Assembly: GCA_019637395.1 (NCBI GenBank)
Contig: JAHBVR010000001.1
Span: 62,001-126,000, forward strand
DNA length: 64,000 bases
Source of the DNA: Vulcanimicrobiota bacterium
GTDB taxonomy: Bacteria > Vulcanimicrobiota > Xenobia > Xenobiales > JADMJV01
Direction: 5' to 3'
Position numbers and translations under genes: made by a program. Within the stretch, counting starts at the first letter, position 1; each line of letters opens with the position of its first letter. The notes beneath the pieces are model-generated. The model saw only the letters and a program-made list of their open reading frames with translations, made no database searches and had not been told where the DNA came from. Below, in pieces: positions 33,799 through 43,669 of the stretch.

Positions 33799-34772
33799 AC
33801 GGACTCTTCGGCGGCTTTCCGCTCAAGTACAAAACCGTCTTCTTCCGCCAACTGGCCACCATGATCACCTCGGCTCTACCGTTGGATCGGGCTATCAGCA
33901 CGGCCGGCACCGGCGTGCTGCCCCAGGCCCGGGCCATCGGCCAGAGCATCCTGGCCGGCAACAGCTTTTCCAAGGCCCTGGCGGCTTACCCTTATCTGTT
34001 CAGTGAGTACGAAGTGGCCATGATCGCTACCGGCGAGACTTCGGGCACGCTCGACACCCAGCTCAACGTGCTGGCGGCGGAGCTGGAACAGACCCACCAG
34101 CTGGTGCAGAGCCTCAAGTCCAAGCTGCTCTACCCTATTTTTGTGGCCCACTTCGCGCTTTTCGTGCCCTCTCTGGTGGTCCTGGTCAAGGACGGAGTCG
34201 AGCCTTATCTGAAGATGACCCTGGGCCTGCTGATTCCTATCTACCTGATGCTGGGATTCCTCTGGACAGGCTATCGCCTGGGCACCACCACCGGCACCTT
34301 CCGCTACCTCATCGACACCACTTTAAACCTGGTGCCGGTGCTGGGCAGCGTGTTGCGGTTGCTGGCCCTGACCCGCTTCACCCGGGCCCTTTCTCATCTG
34401 GTCGAGGCCGGCACCCTGCCCTATCAGGCTTTCCAGGTGGCCGCCCGGGCCTGCGGCAACAGTTGGGTGCGCAGCCGGCTCTACACCAGCTACCGGCGCG
34501 TCGGGACCGATGGCAAACTCTCGCAAATGATGGGCCTGGCCTACCTTTTCCCCGTCACCGTCACCTCGTTGGTGGAAAGCGGCGAGGAGACCGGCCAGCT
34601 GGGACCCATGCTGGCCAAAGGCGCCGAGCTTCTGGAGATGGAGTATCGCGCCAGGGTCAACCTGGTCATGACCCTTCTGCCCGTGGTCATGCTGCTCGGC
34701 GTAGGCGGCCTGGTCGGCTTCCGCGTCTACAAACTCATGATGGCCACCTACGCCCCCATCTTCGACATGTAG
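33795..34772 (+). CDS. GspF/PilC-type inner-membrane platform protein
   Basis: 325 residues from an ATG overlapping the upstream stop. Two GspF domains (about 15-130 and 215-320). The first has FFRQLATMITSALPLDRAI and ATGETSGTLDTQLNVLA; the second has ALTRFTRALSHLVEAGTLPYQAF and VESGEETGQLGPMLAKGAELLE. Membrane helices lie at about 110-135, 150-175 and 300-320. It should be the platform protein of a type IV pilus or type II secretion assembly driven by a GspE/PilB ATPase. It is shorter than classical PilC (about 400) at the N-terminus. Confidence 0.88.
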   Translation: MNGLFGGFPLKYKTVFFRQLATMITSALPLDRAISTAGTGVLPQARAIGQSILAGNSFSKALAAYPYLFSEYEVAMIATGETSGTLDTQLNVLAAELEQTHQLVQSLKSKLLYPIFVAHFALFVPSLVVLVKDGVEPYLKMTLGLLIPIYLMLGFLWTGYRLGTTTGTFRYLIDTTLNLVPVLGSVLRLLALTRFTRALSHLVEAGTLPYQAFQVAARACGNSWVRSRLYTSYRRVGTDGKLSQMMGLAYLFPVTVTSLVESGEETGQLGPMLAKGAELLEMEYRARVNLVMTLLPVVMLLGVGGLVGFRVYKLMMATYAPIFDM

Positions 34773-34813
34773 CTCGGGGGGAGGTCGGTCCCGAGGGGCG
34801 AACGCAGGCACGC

Positions 34814-37567
34814 ATGCGTGAACATCTACTCTCATCCATGAAATGCCTGGCCTTCTCGGCCCTTCTCGGCGGCGCTCTCATCGCTCCGGCCTACGCCAAA
34901 CCCCCCGTTGCTCAAAAGCAGTCGGTCGCGCGCAAGGTCACCTCGGTGGAAGGCATCACCGAATATCTCTTGCCCAACGGACTGCGCGTTCTACTCTTCC
35001 CGGACCCTTCCTCGGCCACCATCACCACCAATATTACCTATCTGGTCGGCTCCCGCCACGAAGGCTACGGCGAGACCGGCATGGCTCACTTGCTCGAGCA
35101 CCTGATGTTCAAAGGCTCCACCAAACATCGCAAAATTCCCGAAGAACTCACCCACCACGGCGCCCGTCCCAACGGCACCACCTGGCTGGATCGCACCAAT
35201 TATTACGAGACCTTCCAGGCCTCCAGGCAAAACCTGGAGTGGTCGCTGGCGCTGGAAAGCGACCGCATGGTCAACTCCTTCATTGCCAAGAAGGACCTGG
35301 ACAGCGAAATGACGGTGGTACGCAACGAATTCGAGAGCGGCGAGAACGACCCCGGCAGCATCCTGAGTGAGCGCGTGATGTCGCGTGCCTTCCTCTGGCA
35401 TAACTACGGCAATCCCACCATCGGCGCGCGTTCCGACATCGAGAGGGTGCCCATCGAACGCCTGCAGGCTTTCTATCGCCGCTATTATCAGCCGGACAAT
35501 GCCGTATTGGTGGTGGCCGGGAAGATCAACGAAGCCGAAACCCTGGCCCTGGTGGAACAGTATTTCGCCCCCATCCCCAGGCCCAAGCGCAAGTTGATCC
35601 CCACCTACACCGAGGAACCCACCCAGGATGGCGAACGGACTGTCACCTTGCGGCGCGTGGGCGACATCCAGGCGGCCATGTCCGGCTACCACGTGCCCCC
35701 CGGGTCCCACCCCGATTTCGCCCCCGTGGAAGTGATGTGCGAAGTGCTCGGGGACACGCCCTCCGGGCGCCTGTATAAGGCCCTGGTCCCGACGGGCAAA
35801 GCCGTGGACGTCAGCGGCGGTTCCTACCAGTTGCGTGAGCCGGGCATCGCTCTTTTCTCCTGTAGTCTGCGCAAGGACGGCAACCTGGACGAAGCCACCG
35901 ACTTGATGATCAAGGTGGTCGAGGAGTTCCCCCAGACCGCTCCGAGCGCCGAAGAAGTAGAGCGAGCCAAAACGACTCTGCTCAAGTCGGTGGAACAGAC
36001 GCTGAACAAAAGCGACCGGCTGGCCCTGCAGCTTTCCGAGTGGGCGGCCATGGGCGACTGGAGGCTCTTCTTCCTTTACCGCGACCGGCTCGAGAAGGTG
36101 ACCCCCGAAGACGTGCAGCGGGTGGCCAGGGCCTATCTGATACCCTCCAATCGAACCCTGGGTAAATTTTTACCTACCGACAGCCCGGTGCGGGCCCAAG
36201 TTCCCTGGGTGGCCGACCCGGCCGCCGCCGTCAAGAATTACCAGGGTAAGCCGCCGGTGGCCCAGGGCGAGGTCTTCGTGCCAACTCCGGCCAACTGCGA
36301 CGCCCGCGACAAGCGCAGCCTGTTGCCTTCCGGCCTGAAGCTGGCCACCTTCGAGAAAAAGACCCGCGGCAACACGGTCAATTTCAACATGGCCCTGCGT
36401 TTCTCCAATCTGCCGGCCGCGCTCAATACGGGCCTGGCTCCGGGTTCGGTCGCTTCGATGTTGTTGCGCGGAACCAAACAGCACACCCGCGAGCAAATCG
36501 CCGACGCCTTCGACAAGTTGCACTCCCGGGTGTCGCTTTCCAGCGACGCCTCGACCTGCAGCGTGAGCATCGAAACGACGCGAAACAATCTCGTCCCCAC
36601 CTTGCAACTGGTGGGAGAAATCTTGCGCCAACCGGCCTGGGACCCTAAAGAATTCCAGCAAGAGAAGGAAGAAACGCTGGCGGCCGCCGAGCAGATGCGA
36701 AACGACCCGGAGACGCTGGCGGAAAATCAGTTAGGGCGCCATCTCGGTCCCTATCCGCCGAGTGACCCCCGCTACACCGATACGCCCGAAGAACTGATCG
36801 CGCAGGCCAGGTCGCTCACCCTGGAGCAGGTCAAAGCCTACTATGATAAAGTCTATGGAGCCGGCAACGGTGAGATCGCGGTGGTCGGTGACTTCGACCG
36901 GGCGGCGGTGGAAAAAACGCTCAACGAGATCCTGGACGGTTGGAAAAGCCCGCTGGCCTACGAGCGCATTCCTGGACAATACTTCGACGTGCCCGCCCTG
37001 AATCAGGAGGTAGTGGTCAAGGACAAAGCCAACGCAACTCTGGTGGGCGGCCTGAACCTGGTCATGCGCGACGACAATCCCGACTATCTACCGCTGACCC
37101 TGGGCAATTTCATGCTGGGCGGCGGCTTTCTCAACTCTCGCCTGGCCACCCGGGTGCGTCAGCAAGAAGGCCTCAGCTACGGCATCGGCAGCAGTTTCTC
37201 GGCCGGCTCTCTCGATAACGTCGGCAGCTTTGGTGTTTATGCCATCTCGGCGCCTCAGAACACCCCCAAGGTGGAGAAAGCCATTCGCGAAGAGGTGGCT
37301 CGGGCCGTCAAAGATGGTTTCACCGAAGCGGAACTCAAGAGCGCCAAAAGCTCCCTGTTGCAGCGCCGCGAAGGTTCTCGGTCCAACGACGCCGGCCTGG
37401 CTTCGACGCTGGTGCGTTACCAGCGCATCGATCGCCGCTTCACATGGGACGCCGAATTCGAGAAAAAGCTCAGCGCGGTGACCAATCAACAGGTGGTGGA
37501 GGCGATGCGCCGCCACTTCCAAATCGACAAGATGTCCATCGTCAAAGCCGGCGACTTCAAGAAATAA
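34814..37567 (+). CDS. Two-domain M16 zinc metallopeptidase, secreted
   Basis: 917 residues from the ATG at 34814; the ATG at 34838 gives a cleaner signal peptide (KCLAFSALLGGALIAPAYA). Two M16 halves in one chain (about 45-450 and 480-900). The first carries the inverted zinc motif HxxEH (HLLEH at 92-96) and the downstream Glu in VRNEFESG. The second half lacks the zinc motif and contains the typical MLGGGFLNSRLATRVRQQEGLSYGI. This is the pitrilysin-like layout of periplasmic or outer-membrane-associated peptidases that degrade peptides. A good terminator follows. Confidence 0.93.
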   Translation: MREHLLSSMKCLAFSALLGGALIAPAYAKPPVAQKQSVARKVTSVEGITEYLLPNGLRVLLFPDPSSATITTNITYLVGSRHEGYGETGMAHLLEHLMFKGSTKHRKIPEELTHHGARPNGTTWLDRTNYYETFQASRQNLEWSLALESDRMVNSFIAKKDLDSEMTVVRNEFESGENDPGSILSERVMSRAFLWHNYGNPTIGARSDIERVPIERLQAFYRRYYQPDNAVLVVAGKINEAETLALVEQYFAPIPRPKRKLIPTYTEEPTQDGERTVTLRRVGDIQAAMSGYHVPPGSHPDFAPVEVMCEVLGDTPSGRLYKALVPTGKAVDVSGGSYQLREPGIALFSCSLRKDGNLDEATDLMIKVVEEFPQTAPSAEEVERAKTTLLKSVEQTLNKSDRLALQLSEWAAMGDWRLFFLYRDRLEKVTPEDVQRVARAYLIPSNRTLGKFLPTDSPVRAQVPWVADPAAAVKNYQGKPPVAQGEVFVPTPANCDARDKRSLLPSGLKLATFEKKTRGNTVNFNMALRFSNLPAALNTGLAPGSVASMLLRGTKQHTREQIADAFDKLHSRVSLSSDASTCSVSIETTRNNLVPTLQLVGEILRQPAWDPKEFQQEKEETLAAAEQMRNDPETLAENQLGRHLGPYPPSDPRYTDTPEELIAQARSLTLEQVKAYYDKVYGAGNGEIAVVGDFDRAAVEKTLNEILDGWKSPLAYERIPGQYFDVPALNQEVVVKDKANATLVGGLNLVMRDDNPDYLPLTLGNFMLGGGFLNSRLATRVRQQEGLSYGIGSSFSAGSLDNVGSFGVYAISAPQNTPKVEKAIREEVARAVKDGFTEAELKSAKSSLLQRREGSRSNDAGLASTLVRYQRIDRRFTWDAEFEKKLSAVTNQQVVEAMRRHFQIDKMSIVKAGDFKK

Positions 37568-37573
37568 GCGAAA

Positions 37574-37623
37574 AGTCGCCGCCAGTGACGGGGGGACATA
37601 CTGGCGACGACTAGTCTTTTTAT
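37574..37623 (+). terminator. Rho-independent terminator
   Basis: A 13-base stem with one mismatch (AGTCGCCGCCAGT against ACTGGCGACGACT) around a 13-base loop, followed by AGTCTTTTTAT. It lies immediately after the M16 peptidase gene. Confidence 0.8.
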
Positions 37624-37679
37624 ACCAGCCTGTCCAATATTTGTCAATCTTTCACGAGAGGAAGCCTGGACAACAAGCC

Positions 37680-37862
37680 GTGTTGCCTACCAACCTGGGA
37701 AAACCCGACCACTGCACCAAATGCGGACAACTGCGGGCCAGTTCCGAGTTGATCTATGAGGGTCCTGACCTGGAAGCGATTTGCCTGGACTGCCTGCGCC
37801 AGTTGGATCCTGGACGGGCCGCCGTACTCGAAAAAATCAACCAGCAGCGCCGTCCCGGTTGA
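37680..37862 (+). CDS. Small zinc-ribbon-like protein
   Basis: About 60 residues from the GTG at 37680 (frame open from a TTG at 37641). Two CxxC pairs (CTKCG and CLDC) 24 residues apart fit a small zinc ribbon. The start is uncertain because there is no ribosome site at the right distance. The stop overlaps the TTG start of the downstream membrane protein (TTGA), suggesting coupled translation. Function unknown. Confidence 0.55.
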   Translation: MLPTNLGKPDHCTKCGQLRASSELIYEGPDLEAICLDCLRQLDPGRAAVLEKINQQRRPG

Positions 37863-39253
37863 TCCCAAACTGGTTGATCGGCCTGGTGCTGCTCTGGGGC
37901 TGCCTGGCCGCCTGCTATCAGCACATCCCCTCCCCCGATCTGTGGTGGCTGCTGGCCGACGGGCGCTGGATCAGCCAGACTGGCTCGATCCCCGTCACCG
38001 ATCCCTTTTCCTGGAGCGCCCAGGGCCGCCCCTGGCACAACGATCAGTGGTTGGCCGGCTGGTTTGCCTTTCAGGTCTACCGCCTGGCTGGATTGGAAGG
38101 CCTGCATCTGCTTAAAGCGCTGGTCCTGACCGCTACGCTCGGCCTTTTGCTCGACACCGGGCGCCGCTTACGCGGTGACGACCAGGTTGGCTGGCTGGCC
38201 CCGGCCCTGGCACTCACCATCTTTTCCGCCGAGGGCCGCTTCTTCTTCGATGTGCGTGCCTACCTGGCCACCTATTTCTGTCTGGCTCTGCTATGGCGCT
38301 GGCTGCAATTGCGCGAGCGACTTCACCCCGCGGCCATCTTCGGGCTTTTCCTGTTCTGGGCCAACCTGCACGGTGGGGTGAGTTCCGGCCTGCTGTTGTT
38401 AGGCTTGACGGCGGTGACGCGGCGCAGTCGCCAGTTGCTGGCCATGACCGGCTTGGGGCTGCTGGCCGCTTGCTGCAATCCCTCGGGAATCTGGCTCTTG
38501 CTACACCCGCTACGCTTGCTGGGTAGCCCGTGGGGGCTCTATCTGAACGAGTGGACCCCGGCCTGGCGGCGTCCGGATCTTTTCGTGAACCATTTTGCCG
38601 GTCTTGGCTTATGGCTGATCTGGGGGCTTGCAGCTCGCCCTCGCTGGCAGAAAAATGACGCACTCCTGCTCTTTTTCGCTCTCTTCAGCCTGACGGGCTG
38701 GCGTCATATTCCCTTGTTCGCTTTGCTGGCTTTGCCGCGCTGGTGCTACCACTTGCGCGGACCGGCCTGGGTCTGGTCTTTGACCTTGCCGGGCCTGCTG
38801 CTCTGGGCCGGCTTCAAACCGTTGCGTTTGGCCGACCCGGGGCAAAGTTTGGAGAGGCAATATTTCCCCAGGGAAGCCTGTAATCTGCTTGCCGAACATC
38901 CAGAACTGCCACGCAAACTATTTCACCCCTACGGGTTGGGCGGCTACCTGCTGTGGCGGGGCTACCAGGTGGCCATCGACGGCCGGGCCGTCCAGGTTTA
39001 TCCGTGGGAAACTTATAGGCAATATCTGAGCGTGGCCTTGCCCACCCAGCAGGAAGGCAACGCCTCCGGGCCCGCTCGTGCTCGTTTTGATGAGTTTTGC
39101 CGGCGCCACGGCGTGGAGGCGGCTTTGCTATTCACCCACCAAAAGGAAGCCGGCCTCTGGCTGGTTCAGGGGAACAAGCGCTGGAGGCCGGTCTACGCGG
39201 ATGACCTGGTAACGGTAGTGGTCACTGAGAAGGTCCAATGGTCCCGTCAATGA
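37859..39253 (+). CDS. Multipass membrane protein (mannosyltransferase-like)
   Basis: 464 residues from a TTG overlapping the small zinc-ribbon gene. About nine hydrophobic helices, with an N-terminal loop SPDLWWLLADGRWISQTG after the first helix and a soluble C-terminal domain (about 330-464). An acidic DPFSWSAQGRPWHNDQWL motif lies between helices 1 and 2. The layout resembles GT-C-type polyprenyl-phosphate sugar transferases (PMT/ArnT-like) without the exact DE motif. A glycosyltransferase gene follows on the same strand, in keeping with a role in glycan or lipid glycosylation. Function not certain. Confidence 0.7.
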   Translation: MIPNWLIGLVLLWGCLAACYQHIPSPDLWWLLADGRWISQTGSIPVTDPFSWSAQGRPWHNDQWLAGWFAFQVYRLAGLEGLHLLKALVLTATLGLLLDTGRRLRGDDQVGWLAPALALTIFSAEGRFFFDVRAYLATYFCLALLWRWLQLRERLHPAAIFGLFLFWANLHGGVSSGLLLLGLTAVTRRSRQLLAMTGLGLLAACCNPSGIWLLLHPLRLLGSPWGLYLNEWTPAWRRPDLFVNHFAGLGLWLIWGLAARPRWQKNDALLLFFALFSLTGWRHIPLFALLALPRWCYHLRGPAWVWSLTLPGLLLWAGFKPLRLADPGQSLERQYFPREACNLLAEHPELPRKLFHPYGLGGYLLWRGYQVAIDGRAVQVYPWETYRQYLSVALPTQQEGNASGPARARFDEFCRRHGVEAALLFTHQKEAGLWLVQGNKRWRPVYADDLVTVVVTEKVQWSRQ

Positions 39254-39563
39254 TGATGAAAAAGCGGGTGTCGCCCTCGGCGGCGCGAGCGGAAATCTCG
39301 GTTTTGTAGCCGGTGGTATAAATAAAGTCTACGCGGCAACGGTCGGCCTTGTCGGGCGACCAGAGAATGTCGACGTAGCGCTCGCGCAGGGCGATGTTGA
39401 CTTTCTCTTTTTTAACTTCTTCTTTGTCGGGTTCACGGATGGCGATGGACATCGCCACGTAATCCCCGTTGTAGGTGCCGGAGCGATTGTTGAGTTCGCG
39501 GCCGGCGATGGCCGGCAGCGTCATCAAGGCCAGCACAAGCAGCATACGAAACCAGGCAGACAT
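39222..39563 (-). CDS. Small secreted protein of unknown function
   Basis: 113 residues with a clear signal peptide (MSAWFRMLLVLALMTLPAIA, cleaved near residue 20). The mature part of about 92 residues is beta-rich with a basic central section (KEEVKKEKVN). No family recognised. It overlaps the 3' end of the membrane protein gene by 32 bases in convergent orientation. ATG at 39563 with AAAGGTTTTT rather than a strong ribosome site upstream. Confidence 0.7.
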   Translation of the reverse strand: MSAWFRMLLVLALMTLPAIAGRELNNRSGTYNGDYVAMSIAIREPDKEEVKKEKVNIALRERYVDILWSPDKADRCRVDFIYTTGYKTEISARAAEGDTRFFIIIDGTIGPSQ

Positions 39564-39624
39564 ATCGTGTAAAAACCTTTCTTTTCAGGGGGCCAACCGG
39601 CCCGAGGGTCCGAACAGGCTCCTC

Positions 39625-40740
39625 ATGGGCTTGAGGACTCTTCACGTTACCACAATTGACCTTACCGCCCATTGCTTCCTGCGCAGCACTTTCGATCTTT
39701 TGCGCAGGCAGGGACACGAGGTGGCTCTGGCCTGTGATTTTCAGCAGTTCCAGGCCGAACTGGCCGACCACACCGATCGCATGTTCCAGGTAAAAATCCC
39801 GCGCCAGATCCGTCCGCTGCAAGATCTGCGGGGACTGGCCCAACTGATTCGGGTCATCCGCCTCTACAAACCGCAGATTATTCACAGTCACACTTCCAAG
39901 GCCGGCTTCACGGCGCGCCTGGCGGCGTGGCTCTGCGACGTTCCCCTGATTCTGCATACCATCCATGAACTACCTCAGAACGCCACCCGTTCGCCCTTCA
40001 AAAAGTGGCTCTACCGGGCCATGGAAAGAGTGGCGGCCGGCTGGTGCGATCACCTCATCACCGTCTCGCGCGTCAACCAGGAACAGATCCTGCGCGAGGG
40101 CATCTGCCGGCCCGAAAAGCTGAGCCTGATACCGGGCGGCCTGCAGTTGCAAAGCTACCATACCCGCGGACCGGCTCCCTGGAGTTTGCCGGCCGACGCC
40201 ATCGTGATGGGCATGGCCGGCCGCCTGGAGCCAGCCAAAGGCCATGAGGATTTGCTGCGCGCCTTCGCCCGCCTGGCTCCGCCCAATCCCCGGCTACACT
40301 TGATGATTATGGGCAGTGGACCACTGCGCCGGCCTTTGGAACAGTTGCGGGACGAGCTGGGCCTGCAGGGCCGTGCTCACTTTTTGGGCTGGGTGGACGA
40401 CCTCATCAGCGCCCTGGCCGCGCTCGACCTCTTCGTGCTCTCTTCCCACTACGAGGGGCTGGGAGTGGTGCTGCTGGAAGCACTGGCTCTGGGCCGGCCG
40501 GTGGTTTCCACTCGGGTAGGGGGTACTCAGGACATCATTGAGGACGGCGTCACCGGACTCTTCGCTCCGGCCCACGACCCGGCCGGGCTGGCCCGGGCCG
40601 TGCAGCGCCTGCTGGACGACCCGGCTCTGGCCGCCCGTTTGGCCGCCGCCGGCCAGGAGAAAGTCTGGCGCGACTACTCCGCTGTCGACGCCGACCAGAA
40701 GATTCTCGACCTTTATCTCAAGCTAACGTCGCCACCATGA
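39625..40740 (+). CDS. Glycosyltransferase family 4
   Basis: 371 residues from the ATG at 39625; the open frame continues upstream but that part does not resemble the family. N-terminal GT-B half (about 1-165) with [18 protein letters not shown]-terminal half with the donor-binding [19 protein letters not shown] and the [11 protein letters not shown]...GRPVV motif (EX7E) of GT4 enzymes. It transfers a sugar from an NDP-sugar, probably in surface polysaccharide synthesis. Stop overlaps the convergent argF by 23 bases. Confidence 0.92.
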   Translation: MGLRTLHVTTIDLTAHCFLRSTFDLLRRQGHEVALACDFQQFQAELADHTDRMFQVKIPRQIRPLQDLRGLAQLIRVIRLYKPQIIHSHTSKAGFTARLAAWLCDVPLILHTIHELPQNATRSPFKKWLYRAMERVAAGWCDHLITVSRVNQEQILREGICRPEKLSLIPGGLQLQSYHTRGPAPWSLPADAIVMGMAGRLEPAKGHEDLLRAFARLAPPNPRLHLMIMGSGPLRRPLEQLRDELGLQGRAHFLGWVDDLISALAALDLFVLSSHYEGLGVVLLEALALGRPVVSTRVGGTQDIIEDGVTGLFAPAHDPAGLARAVQRLLDDPALAARLAAAGQEKVWRDYSAVDADQKILDLYLKLTSPP

Positions 40741-41719
40741 TGGCTTTGATGGTGTGCAGTCGGTTTTCGGCTTCGTCGAAAACCACGCTGTGCCGGGACT
40801 CGAAGACCTCCTCCGTGACCTCGAGGCCGTCCGGCATGTTGAACTTCTGGCAAACCTCATGGCCGGTCTTGGTGTCCTGGTTGTGGAAGGCGGGCAGGCA
40901 GTGGAGGAACTTCACCTCGGGATTGCCGGTCAGGTCCAGGGCTTTACGATTGACCTGAAAGGGGCGGAAGGCGTTCACGCGCTCTTCCCAGGAACTGGCC
41001 GGCATGCCCATGGAGACCCACACGTCGGTATAGAGGAAGTCAGCATCCTTCACGGCTTCGGCCACGTCCTCGCTGAGCGTGATTTGGGCGCCCGTTTCTT
41101 GAGCAATCTCGCGGCATTGGGCCACCAGCTTCTGGTCGGGGAAGTAGGCTTTGGGAGCGGCCACCCGAAAGTCCACGCCCATTTTGGCCGACCCCACGAG
41201 CAGGGAGTTGCCCATGTTATTCTTGGCGTCGCCCAGGTAAACCAGCTTCTGCTGGTTGAGCGGCTTGCGGCAGTGTTCTTGCATGGTCATGAAGTCGGCC
41301 AGGATCTGGGTGGGATGAAAGTCGTCGGTCAGGCCGTTCCACACCGGCACGCCGGCAAAAGCGGCCAGTGTTTCCACCGTTTCCTGGGCAAAGCCGCGAT
41401 ACTGGATGCCGTCATACATGCGGCCGAGCACCCGGGCCGTGTCTTTCATCGTTTCCTTGGCGCCGATGTGGCTGCCCGAAGGACCCAGGTAAGTGACGAA
41501 AGCGCCCTGATCGAAGGCGCCCACTTCAAAGGCGCAACGCGTCCGCGTCGAGTCCTTTTCGAAGATCAGGGCGATGTTTTTGCCGCGCAGGCGCTGCTGC
41601 TCGGTCCCGGTGCGCTTGGCCGTCTTCAGGCTGTGCGCCAGGTCCAAAAGATACTGAATTTCCCCGGGGGTGAAGTCGAGCAACTTTAGGAAATGGCGGT
41701 TGCGAAGATTGACGGGCAT
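40718..41719 (-). CDS. argF: Ornithine carbamoyltransferase
   Basis: 333 residues, the normal length, from the ATG at 41719 behind AGGAGG. The carbamoyl-phosphate loop STRTRC, the FHPTQ motif and the ornithine-binding HCLP are all intact. It makes citrulline from ornithine and carbamoyl phosphate in arginine synthesis; the catabolic role of arginine-deiminase OTCs cannot be excluded, but no arcA/arcC is nearby. The upstream leader contains G/C-rich hairpins that could regulate it. The open frame extends upstream to 41941 without family similarity. Confidence 0.95.
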   Translation of the reverse strand: MPVNLRNRHFLKLLDFTPGEIQYLLDLAHSLKTAKRTGTEQQRLRGKNIALIFEKDSTRTRCAFEVGAFDQGAFVTYLGPSGSHIGAKETMKDTARVLGRMYDGIQYRGFAQETVETLAAFAGVPVWNGLTDDFHPTQILADFMTMQEHCRKPLNQQKLVYLGDAKNNMGNSLLVGSAKMGVDFRVAAPKAYFPDQKLVAQCREIAQETGAQITLSEDVAEAVKDADFLYTDVWVSMGMPASSWEERVNAFRPFQVNRKALDLTGNPEVKFLHCLPAFHNQDTKTGHEVCQKFNMPDGLEVTEEVFESRHSVVFDEAENRLHTIKAIMVATLA

Positions 41720-41854
41720 AGATGCCTCCTTGAAGGGGCCTGGCCCCGAATATGAGGGGGGTCCTGGGGGGCGACGCAGTCCCCCCAAGAACCTTCTCGG
41801 TGAGGGGGAAGCTGTTCCGAGCGCGCGGAAGCGATTCCTTTTGGAGGAGGCCTC

Positions 41855-42952
41855 ATGATCACAGGCTGGAATTTGTATCGCACCACAGTGAGGTGCAAGC
41901 GGCCTTTCGCCATCGCCACCGGCACTCAGGACGAGTGCCATGGCCTGCTGGTGGAGCTCAAGAGTTCGGAAGGAGTAAGCGGTTGGGGGGAGGGAGTCCC
42001 CCTACCCTATCTCACCGGCGAAACTCTGACCGGCTGCCAGGCTGTCCTGAGCGAACTGCTGTTACCCGCCCTGCGCAATGAGAATCCACGCGCCCTTCAG
42101 GTGCTGCGAGTGAAGCTCAATCGCCTGGCGGTAAACCAGCCGGCCGCCCGTTGCGCCATCGATCTGGCCTTGATCGATCTGTGCTGCCGGCTGCACAAGA
42201 TGCCTGCCTGGGCCTGGCTGGGAGGCTCCAACCGGCCCGTGCAGACCAACTACAGCATCGGCATGACCACTCCTCAAGATGCGGCCGAACAAGCCCGCTC
42301 GCTGGTCGAGCAAGACTTCGCCTGCATCAAGCTCAAAATTGGCCAGGACCCGGACCTCGACCTCGACCGCTGCCGAGCCGTGCGGGGAGCCATTGGACCG
42401 GAGATTCCCCTGCGCGTGGACGCCAATGAAGGCTGGAGCTTCCTGCAGGCCAAACGCTTCTTGACCCGGGCCGACAGCCTGGACCTCCAGTTGATCGAGC
42501 AACCCGTCGTTCGCTCCGACTTTGAAGGCCTCAAGCGCTTGCGCGGGCTGAGTTCCACACCGATCTGCGCCGACGAATCGCTACGCGGAGTCCAGGAAGC
42601 CCGCCGTCTGGCCGAGATGGGCGCGGTGGACGTCTTTAATATCAAGCTGATGAAGTGCGGCGGGTTGCTGGAAGCGCGCGACATCGTGGCCATTGCGCGG
42701 GCCTCCGGCATCGACTTGATGATCGGTGGCATGGTGGGTGAGTCTTGCGTGGCGGTGGCGGCGGCGACCGCCCTGGCCTCCGCCTATCACTTCGAGTATG
42801 CCGATCTGGACGCGGACCTCCTGCTCAAAGCCAACTTTGGAGATGGTGGAGCCGCCCACAGCCCGGTAGGATACCGCCATCTCGACGACCGGCCGGGCTG
42901 GCCGATCGGTAAATTGAACCCGGACAGCACAACTCTCCTGGCCAGTTGTTAA
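41855..42952 (+). CDS. Dipeptide epimerase (enolase superfamily, MLE subgroup)
   Basis: 365 residues with GGAGGAGG upstream of the ATG. The active-site Lys pair is visible in CIKLKIG and at NIKLMK. Metal ligands are the Asp in RVDANEGW, Glu in LIEQP and Asp in CADES. This set, with the KxK motif, is typical of L-Ala-D/L-Glu and related dipeptide epimerases, which recycle murein peptides. The substrate-specifying loop cannot be judged from sequence alone. Muconate cycloisomerase or N-acylamino acid racemase are alternatives. Confidence 0.88.
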   Translation: MITGWNLYRTTVRCKRPFAIATGTQDECHGLLVELKSSEGVSGWGEGVPLPYLTGETLTGCQAVLSELLLPALRNENPRALQVLRVKLNRLAVNQPAARCAIDLALIDLCCRLHKMPAWAWLGGSNRPVQTNYSIGMTTPQDAAEQARSLVEQDFACIKLKIGQDPDLDLDRCRAVRGAIGPEIPLRVDANEGWSFLQAKRFLTRADSLDLQLIEQPVVRSDFEGLKRLRGLSSTPICADESLRGVQEARRLAEMGAVDVFNIKLMKCGGLLEARDIVAIARASGIDLMIGGMVGESCVAVAAATALASAYHFEYADLDADLLLKANFGDGGAAHSPVGYRHLDDRPGWPIGKLNPDSTTLLASC

Positions 42953-42953
42953 C

Positions 42954-42971
42954 AAAGTGTGAACACACTTT
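42954..42971. other. Perfect 18-base inverted repeat
   Basis: AAAGTGTG and CACACTTT arms separated by AA, one base after the stop of the dipeptide epimerase gene and about 145 bases upstream of the operon of unknown proteins. No U-run follows on either strand, so it is unlikely to be a terminator. The symmetry suggests a dimeric regulator site. A weak TTGTTA/TTTAAG pair overlaps it. Confidence 0.45.
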
Positions 42972-43117
42972 AAGAAAACCGCAATTTATTTTAGGATCCT
43001 TACAGTTGGGCGGTACGCCATGTCCCTCGGGCTTGCTATATTGAGAACAACCTCGGAATTGAAAGGAGTTGCCTCGAGCTCAACTGAAAACTTCATAGCT
43101 GATACCGGGGCATACCG

Positions 43118-43654
43118 GTGCCGGACGCCGACCTGGAGACGCAAGTGGACGAAGGCTTTGACAAACAAAAGTTAGTTCAAGACTTTGCCAACCTGCTTGC
43201 TCAAATGGAATCGGCGGTGCGCGGTGCAGGTAGCCCAGCCCCCCAGGGCGCGCCGGGAAAGTCTCCCGAGGAGCATTACTCCAAAGGGACGATCGACAGC
43301 TTCACGGATTACGAGGAGCTGAATCTCGAAGACGGCCGTATTCTAAGGCGCTACGACAGTGGTGCCGTCCGAGTGGAGAATCCGAAAAGCGGAATCATCC
43401 AGGAGGAGCGTGCGGACGGAGGCCTGATTATCTCTCTCCCCAACGGGCGAGTGATCTTCCAGGAATATCGAGGCGAACCGCTCCTGGTATACGACACCGA
43501 CCGAGGAGGTCCGCCCACGCTCGCCCGAGTTGGGTCGGCCACTTTGCCGGAGGAAACTCAAGCCCGATTCGTGTTTCACTTCCAAGATCAGGATGGCAGC
43601 CATTTGGTGGACTTGGAAACCCTGCGCTACTACAAGGTAAAACGACCTGACTAA
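43118..43654 (+). CDS. Unknown protein, first gene of the GNA-array operon
   Basis: 178 residues from the GTG at 43118. An acidic N-terminal helix (1-35), a Pro/Gly/Ser-rich linker (35-55), then a beta-rich part with short repeats of the D-G-x-I-x-R-x type (EDGRILRRYDSG, NGRVIFQEY), resembling strand-turn-strand repeats. No signal peptide or membrane segment. Fifteen bases before the next gene. Function unknown, but the operon context ties it to the array protein downstream. Confidence 0.7.
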   Translation: MPDADLETQVDEGFDKQKLVQDFANLLAQMESAVRGAGSPAPQGAPGKSPEEHYSKGTIDSFTDYEELNLEDGRILRRYDSGAVRVENPKSGIIQEERADGGLIISLPNGRVIFQEYRGEPLLVYDTDRGGPPTLARVGSATLPEETQARFVFHFQDQDGSHLVDLETLRYYKVKRPD

Positions 43655-43669
43655 CCCCTTGGAGATGTT

